Origin: Pseudoxanthomonas daejeonensis
Lineage (GTDB): Bacteria; Pseudomonadota; Gammaproteobacteria; Xanthomonadales; Xanthomonadaceae
Reading direction: 5' to 3'
NCBI RefSeq assembly: GCF_010093205.1
Contig: NZ_PDWN01000014.1
Span: forward strand, 1 to 64,000
DNA length: 64,000 bases
Shown here: one piece after another, positions 26,601-34,163 of the stretch
How the letters are laid out: each line of letters starts with the position of its first letter
Numbering within the stretch: position 1 is the stretch's first letter
Position numbers and translations under genes: made by a program
Notes under the pieces: generated by a model
Seen by the model: the letters and a program-made list of their open reading frames with translations, nothing else
Told to the model about the DNA's origin: nothing
The model's database searches: none

Positions 26601-27149
26601 TCAGAACGTCGCCGGCGTATTCGCACTGACGATCACCGCCTCGGTGTCGCCCACGTTGCGGAAGCGGTGCGGGACCTTGCTCTCGAAGTAGTACGCCTCG
26701 CCCGGTCCGAGCACGCGCACCTGCGCGCCAACGGTGACTTCCACCTGGCCGGAAACGATCACCCCACCCTCCTCGCCTTCGTGCTCGATCATCGACTCGC
26801 CGGTGTCGGTGCCCGGCGGCATCACCTCGCGCAGGATGCACATCTGCCGCTGCGGGCGGTGCTGGCCGACCAGGTAATAGTGGATGTCGTTGTTGCCCAC
26901 GTCCGGCAACTCGTCGGCGGCGTAGAACGGCTGCTCCGGCGGCCCCGGATCCAGGTCCAGGGTGAAGAAATCGGCCAGCGAGATCGGCAGCCCGTCGAGC
27001 ACCTTCTTCAAAGAGCTGACCGACGGACTGACCTTGTTCTGCTCGATCAGCGAAATGGTGCTGTTGGTCACGCCCACCCGGCGGGCCAGCTCGCGCTGGC
27101 TCAGGCCGCGGGCCGTGCGTACCCGCTGCAGGCGTGCACCGATGTCCAT
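26601..27149 (-). CDS. puuR: XRE-cupin transcription regulator of polyamine genes
   Basis: A 182-aa two-domain regulator. Residues 1-60 form an XRE helix-turn-helix (RLQRVRTARGLSQRELARRVGVTNSTISLIEQ, given here in parts: SQRELARRVGV and STISLIEQ), and residues 100-182 a cupin with GEEGGVIVSGQVEV and GEAYYFESKVPHRFRN that likely senses a small ligand. PuuR-type proteins repress polyamine breakdown until putrescine binds. It is divergent from the omega-aminotransferase and upstream of puuC. A GGGAG ribosome site lies 9 bases before the ATG. Confidence 0.88.
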   Translation of the reverse strand: MDIGARLQRVRTARGLSQRELARRVGVTNSTISLIEQNKVSPSVSSLKKVLDGLPISLADFFTLDLDPGPPEQPFYAADELPDVGNNDIHYYLVGQHRPQRQMCILREVMPPGTDTGESMIEHEGEEGGVIVSGQVEVTVGAQVRVLGPGEAYYFESKVPHRFRNVGDTEAVIVSANTPATF

Positions 27150-27193
27150 GCGTCTGTCGCTCCCGCCGGCCACTGGCCGGACGTGTTGCGGAT

Positions 27194-27221
27194 ACTTTAC
27201 ATACCGCCCCGTGCAGGTCAA
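27194..27221 (-). promoter_or_regulatory. Predicted sigma-70 promoter for the regulator gene
   Basis: On the minus strand, TTGACC (27216-27221), a 16-base spacer and TAAAGT (27194-27199) give a fair promoter that would start near 27187, 38 bases before the ATG. It lies in the 152-base divergent gap, where AT-rich patches (CAATTTTTGG, GAATTTATCG) could be autoregulatory sites. Confidence 0.5.
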
Positions 27222-27301
27222 TTTTTGGCGTAGACTCGGCCGCAGCGTTGAATTTATCGAACGGCGCCCGCGGCGCCCCGTCCCCCGATGGAGCCTGCCC
27301 C

Positions 27302-28666
27302 ATGAGTCGCGACGACGACGCCATCCGCACCGCCCTGGCCGACCACTACGCCGCGCAGAACCAGGCCGCGCCGGCGGCCATGGATGCGTTCTGGATGCCG
27401 TTCACCGCCAACCGCCAGTTCCGCCAGACCCCGCGCCTGCTGGCCAGCGCCGAAGGCATGTACTACCGCGACGTGGAGGGCCGGCAGATCCTCGACGGCA
27501 CCGCCGGCCTGTGGTGCTGCAACGCCGGCCATGCCCGGCCGCGGATCGTGGAAGCGGTGGCCCGCCAGGTCGCGACGCTCGACTTTGCGCCGAACTTCCA
27601 GATGGGCTCGCCTTTGCCGTTCGTACTCGCCGAGCGACTGAGGGCGATCGCGCCGCGACCGCTGGACCATGTGTTCTATACCAACTCCGGATCGGAGTCG
27701 GTCGACACCGCGCTGAAGATCGCCATCGCCTACCACCGCGCCCGCGGCGAAGGCCAGCGCATCCGCCTGATCGGCCGCGAGAAGGCCTACCACGGGGTCG
27801 GCTTCGGCGGTATTTCGGTGGGCGGCCTGCCCAACAACCGCAAGTGGTTCGGCCCCGGCCTGCCCGGCGTGGACCACCTGCGCCACACCCTGGACATCGA
27901 GCGCAACGCGTTCTCGCGCGGCCTGCCACAGCACGGCATCGAACTGGCCGAGGACCTCGAGCGGCTGGTGCAGCTGCACGATGCCAGCACCATTGCTGCG
28001 GTGATCATCGAGCCGATCTCCGGATCGGCCGGCGTGGTCCTGCCGCCACCGGGCTACCTGCAGCGCATCCGCGAGATCTGCACCAGGCACGGCATCCTGC
28101 TGATCTTCGACGAAGTCATCACCGGCTTCGGCCGCGTCGGCGAGGCCTTCGCCGCGCAGCGCTTCGGGGTGACGCCCGACATGATGACCGTCGCCAAGGG
28201 CCTGACCTCCGGCTGCGTGCCGATGGGCGCGGTGTTCGCGTCGACCGGGATCCACGATGCCTTCATGCAGGGGCCGGACAACGCGATCGACCTGTTCCAC
28301 GGCTACACCTACACCGGCCATCCGCTGGCCTGCGCCGCGGCACTGGCCACGCTGGACACCTACGAGGAGGAAGGCCTGTTCCAGCGTGCCGTGGAGCTGG
28401 AGCAGTACTGGCAGGACGGCCTGCATGCCTTGCGCGGCCCGAACGTGGTCGACATCCGCAACTACGGCCTGATCGGCGCGGTCGAACTGGCGCCGCAGGG
28501 CGCACCGGGCACGCGCGGCTACCAGGTGCTGGAGCGCGCGTTCCGCAAGGGCCTGCTGGTGCGCGTGACCGGCGACACGGTCGCGCTGTCGCCGCCGCTG
28601 ATCGTGGAACGACGCCACATCGACGACATGTTCTCCATGCTCGGCGAGGTCCTGTCGGAGGTATGA
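27302..28666 (+). CDS. Omega-amino-acid:pyruvate aminotransferase (class III)
   Basis: A 454-aa PLP enzyme similar to Pseudomonas beta-alanine:pyruvate transaminases. It moves amino groups from omega-amines (beta-alanine, diamines, GABA-like) to pyruvate, making alanine. Motifs: DAFWMPFTANRQF at the N terminus, TNSGSESVDTALK, FDEVITGFGR with Asp270, and PLP Lys299 in TVAKGLTSGCVP. It faces away from the regulator gene, so the two probably share an operator. The next gene downstream, alanine dehydrogenase, would recover pyruvate from the alanine made here. Confidence 0.9.
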   Translation: MSRDDDAIRTALADHYAAQNQAAPAAMDAFWMPFTANRQFRQTPRLLASAEGMYYRDVEGRQILDGTAGLWCCNAGHARPRIVEAVARQVATLDFAPNFQMGSPLPFVLAERLRAIAPRPLDHVFYTNSGSESVDTALKIAIAYHRARGEGQRIRLIGREKAYHGVGFGGISVGGLPNNRKWFGPGLPGVDHLRHTLDIERNAFSRGLPQHGIELAEDLERLVQLHDASTIAAVIIEPISGSAGVVLPPPGYLQRIREICTRHGILLIFDEVITGFGRVGEAFAAQRFGVTPDMMTVAKGLTSGCVPMGAVFASTGIHDAFMQGPDNAIDLFHGYTYTGHPLACAAALATLDTYEEEGLFQRAVELEQYWQDGLHALRGPNVVDIRNYGLIGAVELAPQGAPGTRGYQVLERAFRKGLLVRVTGDTVALSPPLIVERRHIDDMFSMLGEVLSEV

Positions 28667-28715
28667 GGCGGTGCGCGGCCAGGCAAGCCTGGCCGGATCG
28701 CTGGAATCCAGCTGT

Positions 28716-28817
28716 TGTAGGAGCGGACTTCAGGCCGCGAAGCCTGCGCCCTCGGCCCAGGCGACGCCTTCGCTACTGCAGCGTCTTCGGCTTCGCGGCC
28801 TGAAGTCCGCTCCTACA
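28716..28817. repeat. Perfect inverted pair of A-type REP units
   Basis: Forward A unit 28716-28744 and reverse A unit 28789-28817 are exact 29-base reverse complements around a 44-base loop, followed by GAAAAAA. The pair lies between the aminotransferase and alanine dehydrogenase genes and could form a long hairpin that ends or tempers read-through. An A-run follows on the plus strand, so the T-run would only help minus-strand termination. Confidence 0.85.
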
Positions 28818-28897
28818 GAAAAAACGCGGCACAGCCAGCAGCACACCAAACAACAGACGACAACGCCCCCGCGCCTCGCACTCCACGGAGATCCACC

Positions 28898-30016
28898 ATG
28901 CTGATCGGCGTCCCGAAGGAAATCAAAAACCACGAGTACCGCGTCGGCCTTACCCCCAGTGGCGCACGCGAACTTTCTTCGCGCGGCCACCAGGTGCTGG
29001 TCGAGCGCGATGCCGGCGCCGGCATCGGCCTGGCCAACGAGGCCTACGAGGCCGCGGGCGCGCAGATCGTCGACAGCGCTGCCGAGGTCTATGGCCGCGC
29101 GGAGATGGTCATCAAGGTCAAGGAGCCGCAGCCGGCCGAGTGCGCAATGCTGCGGCCGGGCCAGGTGCTCTACACCTACCTGCACCTGGCCCCGGACCCG
29201 GAGCAGACCGCGGCGCTGCTCGCCTCCGGCTGCACGGCCATCGCCTACGAGACCGTCACCGACGATCGCGGCGGTCTGCCCCTGTTGGCGCCGATGAGCG
29301 AGGTCGCCGGGCGCATGTCGATCCAGGCCGGCGCGCACGCACTGGAGAAAGCGCAGGGCGGCTCCGGCATCCTGCTCGGCGGCGTGCCGGGGGTGAAGCC
29401 CGCCGAAGTGCTGGTGATCGGCGCCGGTACGGTCGGCATCAACGCGGCACGGATGGCGATGGGCCTGGGCGCGCACGTCACCGTCCTGGACCGCTCGCTG
29501 GACCGGTTGAAGTACATCGACGAACTCTATGGCGACCGGCTGACCACGATCTACTCGACCCGCGACGCGATCGAGGATCGCCTGCCCTACACCGACCTGG
29601 TGATCGGCGCGGTGCTGATCCCCGGCGCGGCCGCGCCCAAGCTGCTTTCGCGCAACCATCTCAAGCTGATGCGGCCCGGATCGGTGCTGGTGGACGTGGC
29701 GATCGACCAGGGCGGCTGCTTCGAGACCAGCCGCGCGACGACCCACCAGGAACCGACCTACGAGATCGACGGGATCATCCACTACTGCGTGGCCAACATG
29801 CCCGGCGGCGTGGCCCGCACGTCCACCTTCGCCCTGACCAACGCGACCCTGCCGCATGCGCTGGCACTGGCAGGCAAGGGCGTGGTGCAGGCCCTGCTGG
29901 ACGACGTGAACCTGCGCAACGGATTGAACGTGCACGCGGGCAAGCTGACCTACCGCGCGGTGGCCGATGCGCTCAACCTGCCCTTCACTCCGGTCGCCGA
30001 GGCGCTGTCGCTGTAG
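28898..30016 (+). CDS. ald: Alanine dehydrogenase
   Basis: A 372-aa NAD+-dependent enzyme that interconverts L-alanine with pyruvate and ammonia. It starts [20 protein letters not shown], the family hallmark, has the substrate-site VKVKEPQ-like VIKVKEPQ, and the NAD-binding motif [15 protein letters not shown] near residue 175. The stop TAG lies inside the TGTAGGAGG head of a REP unit. Next to the omega-aminotransferase it completes a cycle that deaminates polyamine-derived nitrogen. Confidence 0.95.
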   Translation: MLIGVPKEIKNHEYRVGLTPSGARELSSRGHQVLVERDAGAGIGLANEAYEAAGAQIVDSAAEVYGRAEMVIKVKEPQPAECAMLRPGQVLYTYLHLAPDPEQTAALLASGCTAIAYETVTDDRGGLPLLAPMSEVAGRMSIQAGAHALEKAQGGSGILLGGVPGVKPAEVLVIGAGTVGINAARMAMGLGAHVTVLDRSLDRLKYIDELYGDRLTTIYSTRDAIEDRLPYTDLVIGAVLIPGAAAPKLLSRNHLKLMRPGSVLVDVAIDQGGCFETSRATTHQEPTYEIDGIIHYCVANMPGGVARTSTFALTNATLPHALALAGKGVVQALLDDVNLRNGLNVHAGKLTYRAVADALNLPFTPVAEALSL

Positions 30017-30322
30017 GAGGGGGCTTCGGGCTGCGAAGCCCGTGCCGTCGGATGCACGGCGTCGTCGGTGTCGCGGTCATGCCCGCTCCTACAAGGGCGA
30101 AGCCTTCCACGGGCGTCGGTAGTTGGGCGGCAGTCGATCTCCTGTAGGAGCGGACTTCAGGCCGCGAAGCCGACGCCGTCCGGATCGCGATGACTTTGGA
30201 ATCGCGACGCCCCCGGTTTCGCGGCCATGCACGCTCCTGAAAAGGCTGCCCTTCCGGGTTGGCACCCGCAGCGACGTTCGGCTTCTGTGTAGGAGCGGAG
30301 TTCAGGCCGCGAAGCCGACGCC
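30012..30322. repeat. Five GTAG-headed REP units in the gap after ald
   Basis: The 381-base gap 30017-30397 holds only repeats: a decayed forward unit (from 30012, supplying the ald stop), reverse B (30065-30093), forward A (30143-30177), decayed reverse (30214-30240) and forward A (30288-30322). Forward and reverse units alternate, so several hairpins are possible. The last 75 bases must carry the promoter of the DUF445 gene. Confidence 0.8.
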
Positions 30323-30397
30323 GTCGGAATCGCGTCGATGGGGCGTGCACGCACGGGCCGCTACACTGCATCGCGTCTCCCTCCCTGACGTGCACGC

Positions 30398-31690
30398 ATG
30401 ATCGACGACCCGCGCCGCGCGCAGTTGCGCCGCATGAAAGCCATCGCCCTGGCGATGCTGCTGGCGATGCTGGCCGGCTTCGTGCTGAGCCATGTCATGG
30501 GTAACCAGGGCGTGTGGGCGTGGGTGTCGGCGTTCTGCGAAGCGGCCACGGTCGGCGCGCTGGCCGACTGGTTCGCGGTGGTGGCGCTGTTCCGCCATCC
30601 GCTGGGCCTGCCGATCCCGCACACGGCGATCATCCCGCGCAGCAAGGCACGCATCGCCGACAGCCTGGCCGCCTTCGTGCGCGACCATTTCCTCGAACCG
30701 AAGACGCTGCTGGCCAAGCTCGAAGTGTTCGATCCGGCGGCGAAACTCGGCGAATGGCTGGGGCGCCCGGAGCAGTCGCAACGCCTGGCCCAGCTGGCCC
30801 GCGGCTGGGCTTTGCAGGCGCTGGACCTGCTCGACGAGCGCGCGGTGCGCGAGGCGATCCAGGGCTTCGTCATCGCCCGCCTGCGCAACTGGAACGCGGC
30901 CGCCAGCGCCGGCGACGTGCTCGGCCTGCTGACCGCCGACGGCCGCCATCAGGTACTGCTCGACGAAGCGCTGCGCCGGCTCGGCACCTACCTCGACGAC
31001 GAATCGGTGAAGCAGCGCGCTTCCGAACTGCTGGTCAAACATGCGCGCAAGGAATGGCCGCGACTGGTCGGCACGGTGGATTTCGTCAAACCGGTGGAAG
31101 GCATCGCCGACAACCTCGCCGACCGCATCGCCCGGGCCTTGCTCGACGAGCTCAACGAAATCCTGTCGCAGCCGCAGCACCCGCTGCGCCGTGACTACGA
31201 GCGCTGGCTGCAGGGCTACGTGCGCAGGCTGCGTCGCGATCCGGCACTCGCGGAGAAGGTCGAGGCGATCAAGCAGAAGCTGATCGAGCACGAGAGCGTG
31301 CAGGACTACGTGCGCGGCCTGTGGGACCAGATCCACGCCAGCCTGCGCACCGACCTGGAACGCGAGGACGGCGTCCTGGCGCGCCACCTGCAGCATTCCC
31401 TGGGCGGACTGGGCCAGGCGCTGGAACGCGACCCTGCATTGCGCGAGGCGATCAACCAGCACGTGATGGGCGGCGCGGAAAAACTCGCGCTGCGCCTGCG
31501 CGGCGGCGTCACCGACTACATCGCCCAGACGGTCAAGGCCTGGGACGAGCGCCACCTGGTCGAGCAGCTGGAACTGAGCGTGGGTCGCGACCTGCAGTAC
31601 ATCCGCTTCAACGGCACCCTGGTCGGCGGCCTGATCGGGCTGCTGCTGCATGCGGTGATCGTCTTCCTGGATCGCAGCCCGCCACTTTAG
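30398..31690 (+). CDS. DUF445 family membrane protein (YjiN-like)
   Basis: A 430-aa protein with membrane segments at both ends (about residues 15-38 and 405-425) and a long, charged helical middle likely to be coiled. The conserved opening is GALADWFAVVALFRHPLGLPIPHTAIIP, the DUF445 signature (quoted in part: DWFAVVALFRHPLG). Function is unknown in the family; the shape suggests an envelope-spanning or peripheral scaffold. Upstream and downstream are REP clusters, so it is transcribed alone. Confidence 0.85.
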   Translation: MIDDPRRAQLRRMKAIALAMLLAMLAGFVLSHVMGNQGVWAWVSAFCEAATVGALADWFAVVALFRHPLGLPIPHTAIIPRSKARIADSLAAFVRDHFLEPKTLLAKLEVFDPAAKLGEWLGRPEQSQRLAQLARGWALQALDLLDERAVREAIQGFVIARLRNWNAAASAGDVLGLLTADGRHQVLLDEALRRLGTYLDDESVKQRASELLVKHARKEWPRLVGTVDFVKPVEGIADNLADRIARALLDELNEILSQPQHPLRRDYERWLQGYVRRLRRDPALAEKVEAIKQKLIEHESVQDYVRGLWDQIHASLRTDLEREDGVLARHLQHSLGGLGQALERDPALREAINQHVMGGAEKLALRLRGGVTDYIAQTVKAWDERHLVEQLELSVGRDLQYIRFNGTLVGGLIGLLLHAVIVFLDRSPPL

Positions 31691-31716
31691 GCGCAGATGG
31701 CACGGGGCGTGCCTGT

Positions 31717-31899
31717 TGCAGGAGCGGGCACGACCGCGACACCGAAGGCGCCGCGATTCCGATGTCGATGGGATTGCGAGGACGCGAGTCTGGAAGGTGA
31801 TACCACCCGGATCGAAGAGCCTGGCCAGAACCCGTCCGGCCCGGGCAACGCTCTCGCGATTCCACCGGCGTCGGTGTCGCGGTCATGCCCGCTCCTACG
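31717..31899. repeat. Inverted pair of B-type REP units
   Basis: In the 313-base gap 31691-32003, a forward B unit with decayed head (31717-31745, TGCAGGAGCGG) and a reverse B unit (31871-31899) face each other about 125 bases apart. No gene is seen between them. GGGGAAA at 31993-31999 is the ribosome site of the next gene. Confidence 0.8.
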
Positions 31900-32003
31900 A
31901 AGTCCTGCGGCGCGTACGGTTGCGCCCCCTAAAGAACCTCACCCCCCGGCCGCTATCCCACAACGGGCCGCTCATGCGGTCGCCTTCCAACAGGGGAAAC
32001 GAC

Positions 32004-32372
32004 ATGACCGCACGACCGACCGTGCTGCTTTGCGACGATTCGCGCGCCTTGCGCATGCTTGCGGCCGGCCAGCTGGAAGAAGCGGGTTTCCAGGTGGCGG
32101 GCGAAGCCGGGAACGGCCACGATGCGGTCAGCCAGTACCAGGCGCTGAAGCCGGACCTGGTGTTGCTGGACCTGGTCATGCCCGAATGCGACGGCCGCCA
32201 GGCGCTGGCGAAGATCCTCGAGCTGGATCCGCAGGCGAAGGTGGTGATCCTCAGTTCGCTGGGCGCGCAGAGCGACATCGAGGAGTGCCTGCGCCTGGGC
32301 GCACGCTCCTACCTGCAGAAGCCCATCGACCCCGATGCGATGGAGCGTGTCCTTCGCGACGCGCTCGCCTGA
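32004..32372 (+). CDS. Stand-alone receiver domain (CheY-like response regulator)
   Basis: A 122-aa single-domain response regulator. The acidic pocket is Asp11-Asp12, phospho-acceptor Asp56 (LLDLVMP), switch Ser84 (VILSSLG) and Lys106 (LQKPID). With no output domain it must act through a partner. It is the first gene of a set with a CheX-like phosphatase and an EAL protein, which suggests the receiver is the phosphatase substrate. The ATG at 32004 follows GGGGAAA by 4 bases. Confidence 0.92.
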   Translation: MTARPTVLLCDDSRALRMLAAGQLEEAGFQVAGEAGNGHDAVSQYQALKPDLVLLDLVMPECDGRQALAKILELDPQAKVVILSSLGAQSDIEECLRLGARSYLQKPIDPDAMERVLRDALA

Positions 32373-32411
32373 CCAGCGGCTATCATCCGGACAATCGCAG
32401 AGGGGCATCGA

Positions 32412-33260
32412 ATGGCTGTCAAATTCCTGGGCCAGTTCCTGATGGAGCGTGGCGTGATCACGCCCCAGCAGCTGCTGGCGGCAACCGAGGCGCAGCGCGC
32501 TTCCAACCCTTTGCTGGGCGAACTGGCCGTGCGCCAGGGCCTGCTCACCGAGGCACAGGCACGGCGCATCAACGATCGCCAGCGCGCGGATGATCGTCGC
32601 TTCGGCGACATCGCCCTGGAGCTGGGGCTGCTGGAACCGGCCCAGGTCGAAGTCCTGCTGGCCGCGCAGAAGGCCGGGCGCAAGCTGTTCGGCCAGGTGC
32701 TGGTGGAACAGGGCGTCGTCGATGCGGCAACCCTCGAGTCGGAACTGGCGGTGCACCGCGCCGACCAGGACGCCGCGAACCATGCCCTTGCCGTGGGCGT
32801 GGCCGACCACGCCCTGGCCGACTTCGCCAATGGCGCCATCGCCCTGTGCGGACGCCTGTTCCCGCGCATGCTCGACAGCCAGTGCCAGCCCGCCGGCCTG
32901 CTCGATCCCGGGCAGCTGGCTGCCTATCCACACGTGGCGCATGTGCGCATCGACGGCGAGCAGCCGCTGTTCATCGGCATGGCCTGCGACCTGTCCACGA
33001 TGCGCGCGATGGTCTGCGCATTCCTGAAGATCGGACCCGAGCGTTGCGATGACGCGCTCGCGCTGGACGGGCTGGGCGAAGTGGTCAACGTGCTGATGGG
33101 CTACGTGGTTCGCAACGTGCTGCCCGACGACGTGCAGTACCGCGCGTTCCCACCCGACCTGGCCACGCCGGCCGCGCAGCTCGTCGCAGACCGCGATCGC
33201 AGCCTGGCCCTGCAGATGAACTCCCAGATCGGGCCGTTCGTGCTGCTGATCGGCGACTGA
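32412..33260 (+). CDS. CheX-like phosphatase with four N-terminal MshEN-type repeats
   Basis: A 282-aa two-part protein. Residues 5-115 contain four 24-residue helical repeats with an exact 29-residue period (starting at 5, 34, 63 and 92), each near the pattern LG-x2-L-x3-G-[VL]-x-(T/P)-x2-Q-x5-Q. This resembles the MshEN c-di-GMP-binding motif. Residues 125-282 are CheX-like, with the catalytic ExxN pair Glu223 and Asn226 in LGEVVNVLMG. It likely dephosphorylates the receiver encoded 40 bases upstream, possibly under c-di-GMP control. The repeat-ligand link is inference. Confidence 0.82.
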   Translation: MAVKFLGQFLMERGVITPQQLLAATEAQRASNPLLGELAVRQGLLTEAQARRINDRQRADDRRFGDIALELGLLEPAQVEVLLAAQKAGRKLFGQVLVEQGVVDAATLESELAVHRADQDAANHALAVGVADHALADFANGAIALCGRLFPRMLDSQCQPAGLLDPGQLAAYPHVAHVRIDGEQPLFIGMACDLSTMRAMVCAFLKIGPERCDDALALDGLGEVVNVLMGYVVRNVLPDDVQYRAFPPDLATPAAQLVADRDRSLALQMNSQIGPFVLLIGD

Positions 33261-33341
33261 GGCCCCCTGCCCGCAGCCCCGGACGGGGCGCCGCGCCACC
33301 GCCGGACCCCTGCTATTCTGGGTCCGGCAGCAGGAGGCGCC

Positions 33342-34127
33342 ATGATCACTCCGGAAGACATCCAGGCAGGCCTGGAACGCGGGGAGTTCTTCCTCCAGTA
33401 CCAGCCGATCGTCTCGCTGGCCGATGGACGATGCGTCGGCTGCGAGGCGCTGCTTCGCTGGAAGCGGCTGGGTCGGATGGTCGGCCCGCGCGACTTCATT
33501 CCGCTGGCCGAGGAAAGCGCGCTGGGCGGCCTGCTGACTTACCACGCGATCGAGACGGCCGCCCGCGAACTGGGGCCGTGGCTGCTGGAACGCCCGCATG
33601 TGTTCATCGGCATCAACGTGCCACCGGCGCTGCTGGGCCGGGGCGGCATCGAGTACGCAGCGATGAAGACCGGCTACCAACAGACCCTGCGCGAGCAGCT
33701 GGTGCTGGAAGTCACCGAGCGCGGCATTCCCGATGGCATGGGCATGGCCGAGATGGAGGAAGCCGCGCGCAGCGGCGTGCGCTTCGCCCTGGACGACGTG
33801 ATGCTGGACAGCGCCAACCTGGCGATCCTGGCGCGCTGCAAGTTCCACATCATCAAGATCGATCGCACGCGGGTCGCCGGCATCGCGCCCGGGCAGCCTC
33901 GGCCGGAATGGCTCGAAGGCCTCGCCGCCCTGCTGGCGACCACCAACCTGCAGGTGATCGCCGAGGGCGTTGAAACGCCGGAGCAGGCCCAGGTCCTGCG
34001 CGACGCCGGCATCCCGATGGCGCAGGGATTCCTGTACGGGCAGCCGCTGGCCGCGCGCGCGCTGCAGGCCTTCCATGCCTGGCACGAGCCCGGCGGCCAC
34101 GGCGTGGAGCGCGCGACCGGGCCCTGA
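33342..34127 (+). CDS. EAL-domain protein (c-di-GMP phosphodiesterase-like), altered loop 6
   Basis: A 261-aa stand-alone EAL domain. Metal and catalytic residues are present: Glu35 (CEALLRW), Asn92 (GINVP), Glu123 and Glu126 (LEVTE), Asp151-Asp152, Lys172 (IKID), Glu208/Glu211 (AEGVE) and Gln228. However loop 6, usually DFGTGYSSL after the first Asp, reads DVMLDSANL, which removes the segment that orders the catalytic loop and the dimer. So it may be weak or act as a c-di-GMP sensor. It is the third gene of the receiver-CheX set, 81 bases downstream. Confidence 0.88.
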   Translation: MITPEDIQAGLERGEFFLQYQPIVSLADGRCVGCEALLRWKRLGRMVGPRDFIPLAEESALGGLLTYHAIETAARELGPWLLERPHVFIGINVPPALLGRGGIEYAAMKTGYQQTLREQLVLEVTERGIPDGMGMAEMEEAARSGVRFALDDVMLDSANLAILARCKFHIIKIDRTRVAGIAPGQPRPEWLEGLAALLATTNLQVIAEGVETPEQAQVLRDAGIPMAQGFLYGQPLAARALQAFHAWHEPGGHGVERATGP

Positions 34128-34163
34128 TCTTTCGCGCCCCGTCCCCGGGCCGCCGTGGATCGA

